In this document: piece after piece, positions 14,058 to 28,796 of the stretch
Layout of the letters: each line of letters opens with the position of its first letter
Numbering within the stretch: the first letter of the stretch is position 1
Source of the DNA: Ficedula albicollis
Taxonomy: Eukaryota > Chordata > Aves > Passeriformes > Muscicapidae
Length of the DNA: 64,000 nt
Direction: 5' to 3'
Assembly: GCF_000247815.1 (NCBI RefSeq)
Contig: NC_021676.1
Span: 4,431,544 to 4,495,543, forward strand
Program-made: the position numbers and the translations under genes
Notes under the pieces: generated by a model
The model's database searches: none
Told to the model about the DNA's origin: nothing
Seen by the model: the letters and a program-made list of their open reading frames with translations, nothing else

Positions 14058-15851
14058 TCAGAAAAGCCAACAGCACAGATTCAGACAGAGGGGGAAAAGC
14101 CCGATCAAACAGCTCTGTAGCTCACAAATGAATTTATTGGGAATTCAAATGTGCTGCCTTGTTTGGGGCTGGTATGGGAAACGTGCGATGGAAATTATAA
14201 TTGAACCTACACAACCCAGCACATGCTGCTAAAGAGAGAAGTTTATATTACTGATGTTACTTTCAATATTCTTAAACATTTTAATTGTAATTCTAAACCT
14301 TCATGGAGATGAGGGAAGGACAAAGAAGCACAGAGAGTGACATTATAAAAACCCTTTTTCTAGTGATGTCACAAAGACCTAAATATAAGTTTATCTTATG
14401 ATTAGGAACAAATTCTTCCTGTAACTCTTCCAGGGCTCTTCAAGGTCATGGAGTTTGGCTGTTCCTGATCAGGAAAAGTTTTTCAGGCTCAGCAACCACC
14501 CACACAAACTCTGCTACACCCACTGCCAGTTCTCACCCTAGATTATCCAGATTTCTGAATCCAAACAACACAAAAATCGTTTTGTTTCAACACCTCCAAC
14601 TAAGAATACAATTTTACCCATGCACAAGCAATTGTTCCATTTCACCCTGAAACTTGATAGGGTGAGAATAACAGATTGTTTCTCAGACCAGAGAAGAAGC
14701 TGATTAACAATGCTGAAAGATTTTTTCTTCCTCCAAATCTGTTTCTGAACCACACACGCCTTGAATTTCCAGCCAGAACAATGAATTGGACACAGGGATC
14801 CTCCACTGAAAGTCTCTCTGACTCTACAGGGTACATGAGGTCTCTCAGAGCTCCCTCAAGGGCTGCCAGATTCAACAGAAACCTGATGTGCACATGATTT
14901 CCTGGAGACCTACAAAATGCACCTTCAATAACATCATCTACCAAGTAAAGTAAATCACTGATTTCTCAGTTATTTGCCCTAAAGTGATGCAAGTAAATCC
15001 AAGATCTGTAAAATTACAGAGATGCAGAAACCACAGAAATGACCAACTTGGGCATTTATGACAGAACTTTGAAATATAATTTCTGCACACAGCCATCACC
15101 AAATAGACATGGAGTTTGCAGGGGATCTGAGAAAAAGAGTTGAGACACCGTGGATGGGTGTGCTGGGTGCCACCCCTTCACACCCCAACTAACAATTCAG
15201 CTGGGACAAAAGGGCTGTGATGGCACCAGAATGGAATGAAACAAACCAATGTGTTTGTCCTCAGCCCACAAATACATGGGGATACGTTGAAGTTTCATTT
15301 AATTAACTCCTCTTTCAACATGATCCAATTATGTACTCTGCAAACTGATAGTCCTAAGTTATGTTACAGATAAAGCTCATTGACCAAGTAAAGTGCAGAG
15401 CTTTATATTCACTTACACCTATGTCCCACACAAAGCTGGTACAGTGATAAAAATGTCATATTTTATGGTGTAATTCAGAAGTATGAGGTCGTTTGGGGGA
15501 TTTTTTAAAGCTCAAATCAGCAGTCTGTAACTAATACTTAAAACTGTTCTCTATTCTAGAATGGTCTGCAAATAGGAAACAACTTCTCTGCATCTGTTCA
15601 TTATTTTTAATGATCTCATGAATGGTTTTACATAAGTATAGTTCAGTTCAATTGGCTGAGAAGTGGTCACTGCAAATTCTCTGTTTATTATTTAACATTT
15701 TAAACCCCAAGCTATTGCACATTTCCTTCCCTCTTGCTCAAGAACAATTCTTAAAACCATTTTAAAGCAAAAATTCCAAACAGATTTGCTTTTAGTGGAT
15801 ATTGCCCCAAAGCTCAGAAAAAAAAAATCACAAAACTGCTATTAGATATTA

Positions 15852-16053
15852 AATTATTTTCAACAAAAGCAAATTCATATTATTTTCAACAAAAGCAGAT
15901 TCATTAAAATATTTAGAATCAGTGGCCATAACAAGCACTTGTAGCATTAAGAGAGGTTTAGGAAAATGCAGCTGAACGTTAAAATATTTAGAATCAGTGG
16001 CCATAACAAGTACTTGTAGCATTAAGAGAGGTTTAGGAAAACGCAGCTGAACA
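15852..16053. repeat. Two adjacent tandem duplications (about 38 bp and 75 bp units)
   Basis: First, TTATTTTCAACAAAAGCA occurs twice in succession near 15854-15899. Directly after it, a 75-bp unit beginning TTAAAATATTTAGAATC at 15904 restarts at 15979. Its copies differ by single substitutions (AAGCACTTG versus AAGTACTTG; AAATGCAG versus AAACGCAG). No gene is implied. Confidence 0.88.
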
Positions 16054-17170
16054 TGCCACACTGTGAGAAGTGTGCAGTCAGATGTATTAAACCTGCCTTT
16101 GTGCCAGGGAGAATGTATGACAGCAGAGCAAAAACTCAAATTTGTATTATTTGTGCTGCTCTGTAATAGCTCCCCAGGGCACCTTTACAAGGCATTTACT
16201 TACTGGTGCAAACAGTGTGGCAGTTGACAAGAAAATATAGAAATATATCATTAAAGGGCCAGGCTGTCTCACAGAATGACAGCACTTAATAAATACACAC
16301 CAAAAAAAGAGAGATTTTCCCACTGCTCTCTGCTTTTCTTGTCTCTCTGGGAGCCAGGTACTGAAATGTGAAACATTCCAAAGCAGGAATTCAGCATCAG
16401 GAACATCTTTATTGTCAGGGCTCCAATTGTTTTTACATTAAATATCCAAGATGAAATTAGAAAGGGTACAGAACCAGCTCATGTTGACTCACCCAAACCA
16501 AATGAAATATTTATTTCCTCAAGCCACTCAGGTCTCATTAGTGCTCTTCATGCATTCTTCCCCAGTATCATTTCTGTTTACAGGTAAGTATTGAAGCAGT
16601 TCAGATTCATAACCACAAAGAAGGAAGGGGCCTTAGCTCTGCTTAGATGTAGGTAAATAAAATTAACCCTCTATTCCCAAGTGTCAGGCAAGAAACAGAA
16701 ATTTGCAGTTTTCTTGCTGCACATTCTTATTTTATTTGTGCACATCTTGTAACTAACCAACATCTCCTTCAGAGTGCAATGAAATGATTGAAGGAAAATT
16801 GTTTAAATATGGACGTTTTACTTAAAAACCAAGGCTTGAAGCCTTTGATGAGAAAATTACCAGTTGGGGGTTGGAGAATTTTTATTTCTCCAGCCCAGCC
16901 GGGCTCAAGGAGTTAACTCACTTTACCAGAAAAATCAATGAAAGTTGAAGACATTTACAAATCTCTCAGTGTTATTTGAGAGGACAATGTAAGAAAAAAG
17001 GAGTTATCCATCAGCCCAAGTGCTGCCTGAGTCAGGTGGGAAGCAGCTCTGCCTGAACATTGCATTAAAAGCTGTAAAAACCCTTGTGCTCAGAAAATGT
17101 AGAGGGAAATGAGGGGAAACATCCCATAAACCACATCCACCTGGAAACTCTGACATTTTCCTGGTGTATG

Positions 17171-17223
17171 GTTGGATTCCATGATCTCAAAGGTCTTTTC
17201 CAGCCTCAAAAATTCTATGATTA
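17171..17223 (+). mobile_element. CR1 LINE 3'-end fragment
   Basis: The words GGTTGGATTCCATGATCTCA, AAGGTCTTTTCCAGCCTC and AATTCTATGATT follow the order of the avian CR1 3' terminus (a GGTCCCTTCCAACC-like block, then ATTCTATGATT). It is short, truncated at the 5' side as most CR1 copies are, and diverged. The upstream part from about 17040 may belong to it but I cannot show that. Confidence 0.8.
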
Positions 17224-18920
17224 CATATTCTCTCTTTCCATTTTTAAGTTAAAAAAGAAAATAACATTGAGTCCACACGGACCAGGAAAACTTTATCTCC
17301 ATATTCAAAGAGCAGAGGAAAAGGAAGCAACTCTGATATGTTGACTGCAAACTGTGATTTTGCAAATAGAGTGTCTAAAGGCAAGGAAACATGAATAAAA
17401 AGGAAGTAGAAAATAGAAAATTGTTAGGGAGAAAGGGCAGGAAAAGAAGAGCCAGTCAGCTTGAAAATGTTTATTTTTAGAAATGCATAATTAAGAAAAA
17501 AAAAAGAAAAATTGAAACAGCAAAACAAAGCAAAACCTTAACAATATCTCTAAATCAGATTTAGGTAGTAACTCAGAGCAAACATTATAAAAGAGATGTC
17601 ACATGTTGTGGGCAATAAAGTTCACTGAGATTGAAATGAATCTTCCCATCAGTGCAAACATGGCAGGTTTGGTTTCCATTAAAAACACAAATATTGTTGC
17701 CATGTTATGTAAACATCTGTGCCTTCCCTCTGCCATTGGACAGAGATATTGAAAATATTACCATTATAAAATGACTATAAATGAGTGAAGGGAAAGCCCA
17801 AGTTGTTGCCTTTTATGCAGGAATGGTGCAGCCAGAGCAGCTCTCACAGGAGAATTCCAGGAGCAATAAAACTGTCAAGGGGATCCATCTCAGAAGGAAT
17901 TCCTACATGTAAAATCTGTAATTTCCAATTTTTCATTGATCTCCCCATCACCTACATGCATTTATTCACATCTCCTTTTTCCTACATTTTAACAGAATTT
18001 TGCAATTTACTGGAAGCTATGCTGGTTTTGTAATTTCTCCTAAAAAATTCCTGCCCAAATGGTGGGCTTGTTGCTGCTCCATGGGAATTCCCAGGGGGAA
18101 ATCAGGCTGGAAGAGCAAACCCAGGCTGTGAAAAGAGGGGTCACAGGTCCCTGCCTGGCACAGCTCCCACAGGGGAACTCCCTGACAGAGGAGGGGATGC
18201 AAAACCAGCCCCCCCCACAGGAAAGTGCTTTTAGGTTTTAGGGTGAAAAAGAAGGAAATCAGCTCAGTGGGAATGCACTGAGCACTCCACAGTGGTTTCA
18301 GCACTGCTGCAAGAGGGGTGAGAGCCCACTGGGAAAATCTCTCTGATTGAGGGTCTGAGAAAGTATTCAATGTTTTTTTCCTGATTAAACCATATTTAGG
18401 AATTGAAAGCACACAGCACAACTCTAAACCCCCAGCTGCACAATAAAGAATCTGAGGTAGAAATGTCTGTGGGACCTGGAACCAAAGGACAAAAGCTGAA
18501 AGTCAGTGGGATGATCTGTTTGCTCAGAAGAATTACACTTTAGCCTGCCAAGACAAATTAATAACCTATTAATGTGCCTCATTTGACTAATAAAAGCTGT
18601 AAAGCTACACCATCTCTGCTCTTGCAGAATGGTGACTGGTGAAAAATCAACAGATTGCAGTGAAACAGGGACAAACATCAATTTCCAAATGTTGTTGTGC
18701 TGTTGTTTCCGGACTCCCAAGTCCAGAAAATCAGCCCTTCACTCATAGGAAATATAAAATCTCTCACTACTGTGCTGGAAATTCTCTGATTAATTGGGGA
18801 AGGCAGCACGAGCTTCTGCTCCTGTCACAACCTTCAGTTTATATATGCAGATCTGCTTAAATATATCCAGCATATAACAACATCCACAGGCTCAATCCAA
18901 GTGTAATTTTTACAGAAAGC

Positions 18921-19403
<483 letters not shown>

Positions 19404-20165
19404 GGGTTTGTTTTGGTTTTTTTTCTTCAAGAACAAGGGATATTTTCCATATAAAGCAATATTTAGCAGCTAGCTAGAAGGATCTGGAAGGAATTGACTG
19501 GTTGGCTGACTGAGACTGGAGAGAATTCATGCCTTTTCCTAAATGCAATTTTATTGAATACACACATCAATTCAGCCATGTTCTTGATCAAAACCCCTTT
19601 GATTTATTACCCTGGGCTCAGGCACAGTGGAGCCTTTCCAATTCTTATGTAACTTGTGACAAGGAAAATCATCAGGTGGGTATTTTTGCCGGTGACGTTC
19701 AAAAGCTTTTTAAGAATTATTCAGTCCAAATAAAGAAAAGGCATAATCCTCGGGGCCATGTTCACACTAAGCTGACTCTCAAATACCAGATATTTGTTCT
19801 TAAGCTCTTCAGGAGGAAAAATCAAAACTATTTAGAGCATCAAGAAAAAAGGATCTTCATACCAGCACAATTCAGGAAGAGACAGATGGAACGTGTTTGA
19901 AAACACTGTGAAACACCAAGCTTGGAATATTTCAGGGATATTTCAGGCCCCAACTCTCCTAAATTTCAGAGTATATTTGAAATGTAAGGATTGCAGTATT
20001 TTGCATCTTTAAGCCTACATGTCACAGACCTGACCTAGAGAAATATGAGAAATTATTAATATATAGAAAATTCTAGCTACTGCTACATTACGGAATTTTT
20101 TTAAAAACCACATTCAAAATTGTGAGATGCAGCAGAAATTCACAAATTCAAAAGGCAAAAAAAAA

Positions 20166-20832
<667 letters not shown>

Positions 20833-22330
20833 AAAAAAAATAAAAAGAATCCCTCAATTCTGGCTTTATCTGACCTTTGAATGCTTGACTGTGCAAGTAG
20901 AATGTGTTTAAATGTTGCTTCCCGGCTGAGTTTCCTCTGCGTCACTGCCATATTCACAGGGATACAGATGGATGTTTTAGATGCAAATACAGGCAGACTT
21001 GTGCTGCTTGAATTTACAGATCCTCATCTGCATGAACAGGAACTGGGGCGGGATGAGCACTCTGAATTAATGCTTCCCAGGCACCAATTGATACCAAAAA
21101 ATGTTGGCTTCCACTCCAGGCTGCAGCGTGGGTGGAACCACCCTGGGCATAAACTCTTCCACGGGTGTCAGGCCACTGCTCCAGGCTGGGCAGCCCATGA
21201 GGCATTTCCCTTTTTCCATTCTTCTCTGCAGGATCCACAGGAGCACTGGGATCTGCCCTCTGCAGACACCCTCAGCTCCAGGATCCAGCTGTGCTCTCAG
21301 CAGCTGGAGCAGTTCTGCATTTCTGGCCCTTCATTCCAAGGGCTGCCTGCTCCTCGTCCCCTCCATCCTCATCCTGCAGCTGTCTCTGGCTCACAAGAAC
21401 CTTCTCCTCCTCTTAGCACAAAACACTGGGGATTTTTCCCCTAAAAAAACCCTTCAACTCCCTTCATTCACTGCCAACTTCCATTTCCCCACATCTCGTT
21501 TTTTCTCCTTCCATGCTGCCTATATTCTTTTATTTTCTATGTGTGAAAAAGAAGAGCTTGTCAGCTCTGCTCCTTTGTAATCAGCAGGGAAGCAGATCTG
21601 GGAGAGCACAAACTTCCAACCTTGTTCCTCTTCTGTGCCCAGAACAGGTCAGAGCTTCCCTCACAGATCCCACTCACAAAGGGACAAACTCCTCAGGGAG
21701 TAGAGAAATCCAGACCAAGTTCCTAAAAACTCTTGTTATTCCCCTCCAAAGTGTCCTCCCCCAATCAGCATCACTGTCCCTTCACCACAGTACGTGTCTG
21801 AGACACAGACCAGCCTCCCAAATTCTACCCCATAAGCAAAACCAGTGGGAATACTGCTTCACCACTGTAACTTCATTATTTTATTTTTAGTATGGCTAAA
21901 GCAAAGGGCTTTCCTGTAATCTCAGTGCTTGTAAATCCAAGATCTTTCCAGCAGCAATTTTCCAAGATAACTCTGTTATCAAGACAAAAGCTGGCCTCAA
22001 ACCATCAATATTTTAAGAGTTCACAGCAGCTGAGAAGGTTCTGTAAGGGGATGTGTCAAGCAATATTAATAGCAAACGAACAAACTGCTGAACTAATAAA
22101 ATTTGATTTAATGATATGCCATCACCCTTAAATTGACATTCATATATATGAAGTAAATGACTTAATATAGCTCTGCCTTCATTAACTATGAATGAATAAT
22201 AGGAAGGGAAGCCATTCTAACTTTGTCCTCGACATCTGACAGGTGTTGTGGAGCTGTGGGATTACCATGGAAGTAATAAACAGCATTTTCAGGAAGCTTG
22301 CAGGAGCTCGACCTGAGCACAGAGAGGTTT

Positions 22331-22383
22331 CTGGAGGAGAAGTGTCATGCGACGCTCTTCCGATCTGGAGGAGAAGTGTCATG
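22331..22383. repeat. 17-18 bp duplication on both sides of adapter sequence
   Basis: CTGGAGGAGAAGTGTCATG occurs at 22331-22349. GGAGGAGAAGTGTCATG follows the adapter fragment at 22367-22383, with the preceding CT shared with the end of the adapter. The second copy continues into CAGAGAGAATGG. The true locus probably has one copy reading straight into that sequence. Confidence 0.9.
22350..22366 (+). other. Illumina TruSeq read-1 adapter end embedded in the sequence
   Basis: CGACGCTCTTCCGATCT is an exact 17-nt match to the 3' end of the standard Illumina read-1 adapter/primer, the part that touches the insert in a library molecule. It lies exactly at the joint of a local duplication, as expected if an untrimmed read (adapter plus insert) entered the assembly or a gap fill. 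It is not biological sequence of the organism. Confidence 0.95.
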
Positions 22384-25300
22384 CAGAGAGAATGGATCGC
22401 ATTTTCAGGCACAAGTGTGTGCTCCTTGCTGCCACATTTCCCAACAATTTAACCTCGAGATGTGTCACTGCTGCTGTTACTGACAAACTTCTCGTAAAAG
22501 TGACAAAACCCAGAAGCACCTTAATTAGCCCTGTGTGCTAATGAAAATCTACATCTTTCCTTAGCCTCATTAGTTTTCTCCTTGATGAAGATATAACCAC
22601 AGCCCCCAGTCTTTCCTGCAGCAGAGCATGGGGGATGCCCAGGAAATGCTCACAAGCCTCCAAAACCTCCAGGTTCAGACCCCTCATGTAAATGATGAAA
22701 TTATTCCACATTCCAGGGTGACTGAGCTGAGGACACTGGGACCCTGAATTTGTTGAATTTATTTTAAAAGAGAAATTCTTTGACCCACTGCAAGCCAAGT
22801 GTTTCTATTTCCTGCACTGGACTGTGTAAACACAGCTTTATTTTTTTGAGACAGAGTTTGATGGGAGCCCATCCTGACAGAAGTGCTGGTTCCAGCACAG
22901 CCTGGAATACACATCAAAATTTAAAAAAACCCCAACTTTTAGAACCAACCAAAAAGACAATACAAAACATTTTTTGCCTTGTGAATGCATCTAAAAGAAT
23001 CTTCATGATTTATTCTCAAACCGAAATGCAGAATTAGCACAATTAAACTCCTAAATATCTGTGTGCAATCACAAAAGATCTCTGTATCAGGACATTTCAG
23101 GTGATAACAAGCATCTCTGGGATCAGTAAGAAGACTGAGAAGTATCACCCACCCTTTATACATGAGGATTGCATTTCCTAGAAGTGGAGAATTGATGTGA
23201 AGGGTTCACATTCCTCATTTTTGCAGCAAGTGCCAAAGGTTGTGTTCTGCTCTGCCTGGGTGAGAGGGCAGGGGCAGAGGAGACTTTTCCAGTTCTCTAC
23301 TTCCCAGACAGTGTTTTTGCAGTAACCATTAACTTGCTGCCAAAGATGGCAGGGGAAAAAAAACCTCTCACTGCAACAAAACCAAACAAAAACCCCAAAA
23401 CCACCAGGAGAAAAGAACAATTCTTAGGCAGAAAGAAAAACATCAGGGAATCAGTATTTGCTTCACTAGAGCCTGAGCACGCTGAGGTGAGTTTATTTCA
23501 GCCAGTTTCCATTTCAGAAAGGTTAACAAGTCTAATAAGGAAGGAGCAGCATTAACCATGTCTCATCTACAAGCACTGATCTTAAAAGCAAAAGTACAAG
23601 AACAAATAAATATAACTGAAAGCTCCTTCCTCCACGCTTTTGAGGATTTATCCACTTCATGCTCTGCACAGGAAAGTCTTAATCACAGACTGACCTTCAA
23701 AAAACTCCTTTGGTATCACACAAAATCAAACAAAACCCTCACGCTGAGGAAGTCCTTGTACAAGTACTACAGGGATAAGCCCCATTTGTCCCTGTCTGAA
23801 ATGTGAAGAAAAAAATTACTGAAGAGTGAGATAACGAGCCTGTCTGAGCTAATCAATAGAGAGGAAGTAACTTGTCAGACAAAATTCATGTAATAGCAAG
23901 ACAAGACATTTAAAGTTCTGCAAAATGAGTCCTGCCCTAAAAGTACCTCTGATCACTTTGCACCAGGGCTGCACATTAAATTCAGCTCATCATCATATCA
24001 ATCCCCATCCAGGCACAGGGTCACAGATGCCTCAGAATAATGACTTCCCAGCCAGAACATGCCTAAAAAACCGAAATTTTCTGAGCTACATCTGCTGGAT
24101 GTTCTCAGCCAACCCAACTCGTGTGGGGCAGGCAGGATCCCCAGGTCACAGCCTCCCCCTAAAATTGCAAATACTTGCAAAGATAAAGGGGATAAAGAGC
24201 TGACAGAGGGGACTCAAACAAAAAGTGCTGCAGATGTTTCAGTGCCAAAACACATTAATTCTTGTTTCAACCCCACTGACATATTTTACTAAAAATCCCA
24301 GATATCAAAAGCACAGCCAAATCCAGCGTAGGCGTCTGGAGTGAAAAGCCCAAACAAATCAGATTTCTGCTCAACCCAATTTCTTCAGCAGCGACGAGTC
24401 CATGACCTAATTCATGAGTCAGAGTTTAGGCACCTGCAAGATGCAAATTCCCAAAGCAGAAGGTGGCCTTGGCAATTCCTCGCACAGCTCTTCACAGAGA
24501 GGCCAAAAATCAGATGGCTGCAAGAAATAAAGAAAAGGGGGAGCATTTGGGGAGCATTTGATCTTTTCTCAGGGATATTCAGAAGCTTTGGTGATGGATT
24601 CTGTTGGCAACAAAGGCTGTGGATCAGTGGATCTGAGGTTTCACCCACACCTCTCCCCTTCCTTTTTTTCCAAGGATGCCACACTCAGCACTGCTGCTCC
24701 TGTTTATGTCATCCTGTTGACTCTGTAAATCTGAATGATCTTAAATGAGGCTCTTTCCTGAAGCAGTTTGGAGGGATTAGCCCTGGCAATCAGTGGGGAG
24801 CTCAGTGAAAAGTCAGGTCGTTGGCAGGAATTGTCAATTGAGGCAATTCCCAAACTAGGAATCCATATTTTTATCAATACGAGCTACACAAAACTAACAA
24901 AAGCAGGGGAATGAGAAGAAATCACAGAGGAAAGACTCAGCCTGAAAACCCTCCTGAAGAAGCTTTTCCCCTTCCTGAATTTCCCTGGTTTTATTCCATG
25001 TTTCTGTTCCATGTTGATACCAGACAAATGTTTTATGGTTGTTACTGAACAAAATGAGAGCTAGAAATTTTTATTCACTTTTCATGCAGTGCCAGATTAA
25101 GATAGATTAAGTCTCTGGCTTCAACAACATGATGAAAGATATTACTACATCTTAAATCACTATTATTTTGTGTTTTAATTCTGAATTCTAAATGTTTTAC
25201 TACTTGATTTGGACATAGTTTATCCAAGATTAAATAGTTCTGTGAAGAAACACGAAACAAGCAAGAATCTTATCATATCTAAAGAACTATGTAGCCTAAA

Positions 25301-26458
25301 AACCCATGAATAAAATATGATTACATCTCAATGTATAAGAAAAATCCATCCAGCAAAGTAATAATTCAGTACTAAAAAGAAGTAAAAAATCAAGTGATTA
25401 CAAAATATTTCAAAGCCATAGGATGTCACTCACTCATATGTTTGAAATGAGACTTTTTAAAATTATGATTAAATCTTTGACATGGCAGCATGTGAAAAAG
25501 GGACAGGGGGCAGGCCTGGAGCTGGGATTTCAATCTCTCTGACAGGGCTGGAAGAACTGCAGAGTTCCCAGCAACCATTCCTAGTTATTTTTATGCTCTG
25601 CACAGGTAAATTTAAATCTTTTCTTTCAAGTCATCACACAAGGAGTGAGAATACCCAATATTAATATGTCAGTGTACATGCTGTCCATAAACCCTCTAAA
25701 TAGAGCTGCTGGTGAGAAGGTAAATGTAATAACTGTAAAAATACTCTGTTGAGCAGGAGAAATCAATTCTGTGCCAGCAAAAGCAGCACAATATGAAATA
25801 ATGTTTCTGGGGACATTCCCCATGGCTTCTTTTGCACTTCCCTCACAGCCATTCCCAGTAAAGCCTGAAAAAAGGGAATTCTCTGATTTTTTTTTATTTT
25901 TTTTTTTTCCATACAAGCCAGAGAACAGAATGTGCAGGACAGGAGAGGTGAGTTGGCTCCTTCAGCTCACTGAGCAGGTGGTTTGCTCTCACAGGATCAA
26001 GCAAAGTATAACACAGAAAGAATGAGCTCCTGGGAAAGGTATTTTATACAGGTTCCTTTATAAAAGAGTTGTGATGAGGAAAAAAAGCAGGAAAATCAAG
26101 ACTGAGATAATCCTAAAAGGTCAGATGCATGACTTTCATATTTATGAAACATTTTTTTGTGAAATCATTGCGTGATTAGCTTTATCTAAGCTGCCATTTC
26201 CCTGAACTTTTAGAAATATCACACGAAACAAAGACAACCTCATGCTAAGAAATTAAGATATTATTAATTTCTCCATTAAAATGCATTGTGCCACCTATTG
26301 CTGCAATTTCTTCTTCCTGGAAGACCACTTGGTAAATTAAAATGTAAATCTGGTGGCTTCAATCACTCTCAGCACATATGGAAACACTCAGTGCATCCAG
26401 GATCCAAGAGGTTTCCTGTCCAGCATTTAAATATTTGGAAAAGCAAAAATAAAACTTG

Positions 26459-26525
26459 GAAAAAAAAACCTTAAAAAAAAAAAAAAAAACTTGAAAAAAA
26501 AATCTTGGAAAAAAAAAAACTTGCA
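26459..26525. repeat. Interrupted A-rich tract
   Basis: Runs of 8 to 17 A are broken by CCTT, CTTG, TCTTGG and CTTGC. The CTTGGAAAA word recurs, so it looks like an imperfect minisatellite of a CTTGG-A(n) unit. It could be an old poly-A-associated repeat. Confidence 0.75.
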
Positions 26526-26761
26526 AGTTCTTCTGTGAGGGTTATAATAAGTATAATTTATAAAGGAAGTGTTGTCATTTATGACCAAAGGTTCCATCCC
26601 TCAGTGTCCAGCAGCTCTGGATGAGCTGGGCTCCTCTGCATTCCTCCTCCCAAAAATCAGCAAAGAGCAGATGTAGCTGATCCCACAGACACAGCACAAT
26701 TCCAGCCATTAGGATTTTACTTTTATATTTTCCATCTATTTGTAATCCTGTAATTCTTTAG

Positions 26762-27195
26762 TGTACAACTCTAAACTCCACATCCAGTGTGAGCTGCTGC
26801 TCTCCCATTTTGGGCAGACACAACAATTCCTCTCCAGGCTGGGAATCAAGGACACCTCACTGCCTCAGGCACTGAGAAATGGAAATCAAAATGAGTTTTG
26901 GGGGGAGCAAACTTGGGGTAAATGACTCCATTAGCTGAAGCTGGAATTGGGAGATTAACCCCCAATATGCAAATGGACCCAATTTATAAAATTATGAAAA
27001 CCCTGTGACCTCTTGCCTATTTTTTGGGTGTAGCCCCTGGGTGGGCCAAATGGACCCAATTTATAAAATTATGAAAACCCTGTGACCTCTTGCCTGTTTT
27101 TTGGGTGTAGCCCCTGGGTGGGGTCCATCTGCCCTAAATGTACCTGAAGACCCTTCAATAAATACAACAGCTTTTTATTCCAAAACACTCACCCC
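26762..27195 (+). mobile_element. Solo LTR of an endogenous retrovirus, copy A
   Basis: The block starts near TGTACAACTCTAAACTCCAC. It has a TTTATAAAA TATA-like box at about 26982-26991, a GGGTGTAGCCCC segment, an AATAAA signal at about 27158, and ends after TTTTTATTCC. The same landmarks in the same order occur at 52380-52770 (TGTGTAACTCTGAACTCC, CTTATAAAAG, GGGTGTAGCC, AATAAA, TTTTATTCC), which shows these are two diverged copies of one LTR family. No internal retroviral genes are attached on either side, so it is a solo LTR. Boundaries are approximate and I see no clear target-site duplication. Family name is not assigned. Confidence 0.7.
26971..27124. repeat. 77-bp tandem duplication inside LTR copy A
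   Basis: AAATGGACCCAATTTATAAA begins at 26971 and again at 27048, a period of 77 bp. The copies are nearly identical (GCCTATTTTTT versus GCCTGTTTTTT). The duplicated part holds the TATA-like box and the GGGTGTAGCCCC segment, so the copy has two core promoter regions. Confidence 0.92.
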
Positions 27196-28564
27196 AAAAA
27201 TGCCCCCAAACCCAACCCCAGCCCCAGCAAAACCAGCACTGGGAAAGAATTATGGAAATGGATTTGCTCGTGTGAAATCATTTCAGGTTGCATTAATCAC
27301 ACTGCACAGTCTTAATTGGTCTCTTTTAAAAATGAAAGGTTAAGTGCATTATTGCCCTGCAGTGAGCACAAACTATTGATTACCTTCAATCTGAAAATGC
27401 ATTCAGTTATTTTATATATTTTACATATCTTAAGATTCTCTCTCTTAAAAGCTTTGATGAGATCTACTTTAGATAAGACATCTCCACAATCTTATCCCTC
27501 CCTAGTTCATGGCCTCTGTAATTGAGAATTTAAAGGACTTCAGAAACAAAAAGTTGTCAATTTTATCTTAAACACAGCAACTGTTTAAGATTGAATTTGG
27601 GCTTTTCTTTTACTATCCTTTTGTCAATAACAAATTATATTCTCAAATGTAGTTTAAGTAACTTGATAATGTAGATGAATTGACAATAGTACTCAGTGTT
27701 TCTTTTCCCTACAAATTTATCAGTGGGACTGGAAAAATTCAAATTATGACCTTTAACACAAATCTAACCATGGTGTTTGCTCCCTGTGAGCAACTTGCAG
27801 ATTCTAACTTAAAAGAAAAAAAAAAAAAATCAGATGCTTGCAAAAATGCTAAAAGTCATTTACAAAACTTGAATGTCCTTGACTTACTTTAGTCATTTGC
27901 AGGGACAGAATGAAAAATTAGTATTTCCTCTAGAGGGCTTCAGGATCTGTATTATTTCCCAAGTCAGAGTTGTATTGCACAGAGTGAGGGTCAGAGAGGC
28001 TCCTTGCTGTTCTGATTCCTCCTGCTCTGGGCAAAAATCCTCACCATCAGTGGAGTGCAGAGGTCAGACCCACCACGACTTGTGTCCTCCCTTCCCAGTG
28101 CTGCTGTGAGAATCCAGAACTGATGGTTGTGTGATTATTTTTACTAGAAGTGCTGGTTAATTAATTTGCACTTTGTTTTCTTGTGATTTTGCTCCTTATG
28201 AGAACCAGTACTTTCTTTAAAGTCTTAATGCCATACTAATATGAATTTAAAATTTAACAGAACTGTCTAAAACAATATGACAGCTCATGCATCAAATAAA
28301 TGTTGGTGGTGATGATGATGATTATTTTTTTTTAATTTTTCTCTAAGACTGTATTGTGATAATCCTGCTAACCAAATTTCTGATGCAGAATTTATATACT
28401 AATATAAAATTTAATTGAAATTCAGGACTTCAAAGCTAATCACTTTACTATCTCCATGTTTGCCTTTATTATTTCCATGTCTGCCATGGAATAATCAGCC
28501 AAGATTTCTGCTCTACATTCTGTCATTTTCCACTGTTTTTGTGCAAAACTTTAACTTTCTATGT

Positions 28565-28788
28565 CTGCCTTACTCCTGAGCCACTGTTACCTCTCAGCTC
28601 CTACTCTTCAGGTTAAATCCTTGGTAGTTACAGGAAATCTTTTTGACCTGCCTTACTCCTGAGCCACTGTTACCTCTCAACTCCTACTCTTCAGGTTAAA
28701 TCCTTGGCAGCTACAGGAAATCTTTTTGAGACCTCTCAGCTCCTACTCTTCAGGTTAAATCCTTGGTAGTTACAGGAAATCTTTTTGA
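28565..28788. repeat. 83-bp unit in two full and one partial copy
   Basis: CTGCCTTACTCCTGAGCC begins at 28565 and 28648. A third, 5'-truncated copy starts at ACCTCTCAGCTCC about 28730 and ends with GGAAATCTTTTTGAC. Copies one and three share GGTAGTTACAGG where copy two has GGCAGCTACAGG, so the third copy derives from the first type. Confidence 0.9.
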
Positions 28789-28796
28789 CATGCATC

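Noticed and set aside
14538..14944. Overlapping open frames close to the SAM exon, considered as a further CNKSR exon
   Set aside because: The translations do not resemble any CNKSR region and lack suitable splice sites.
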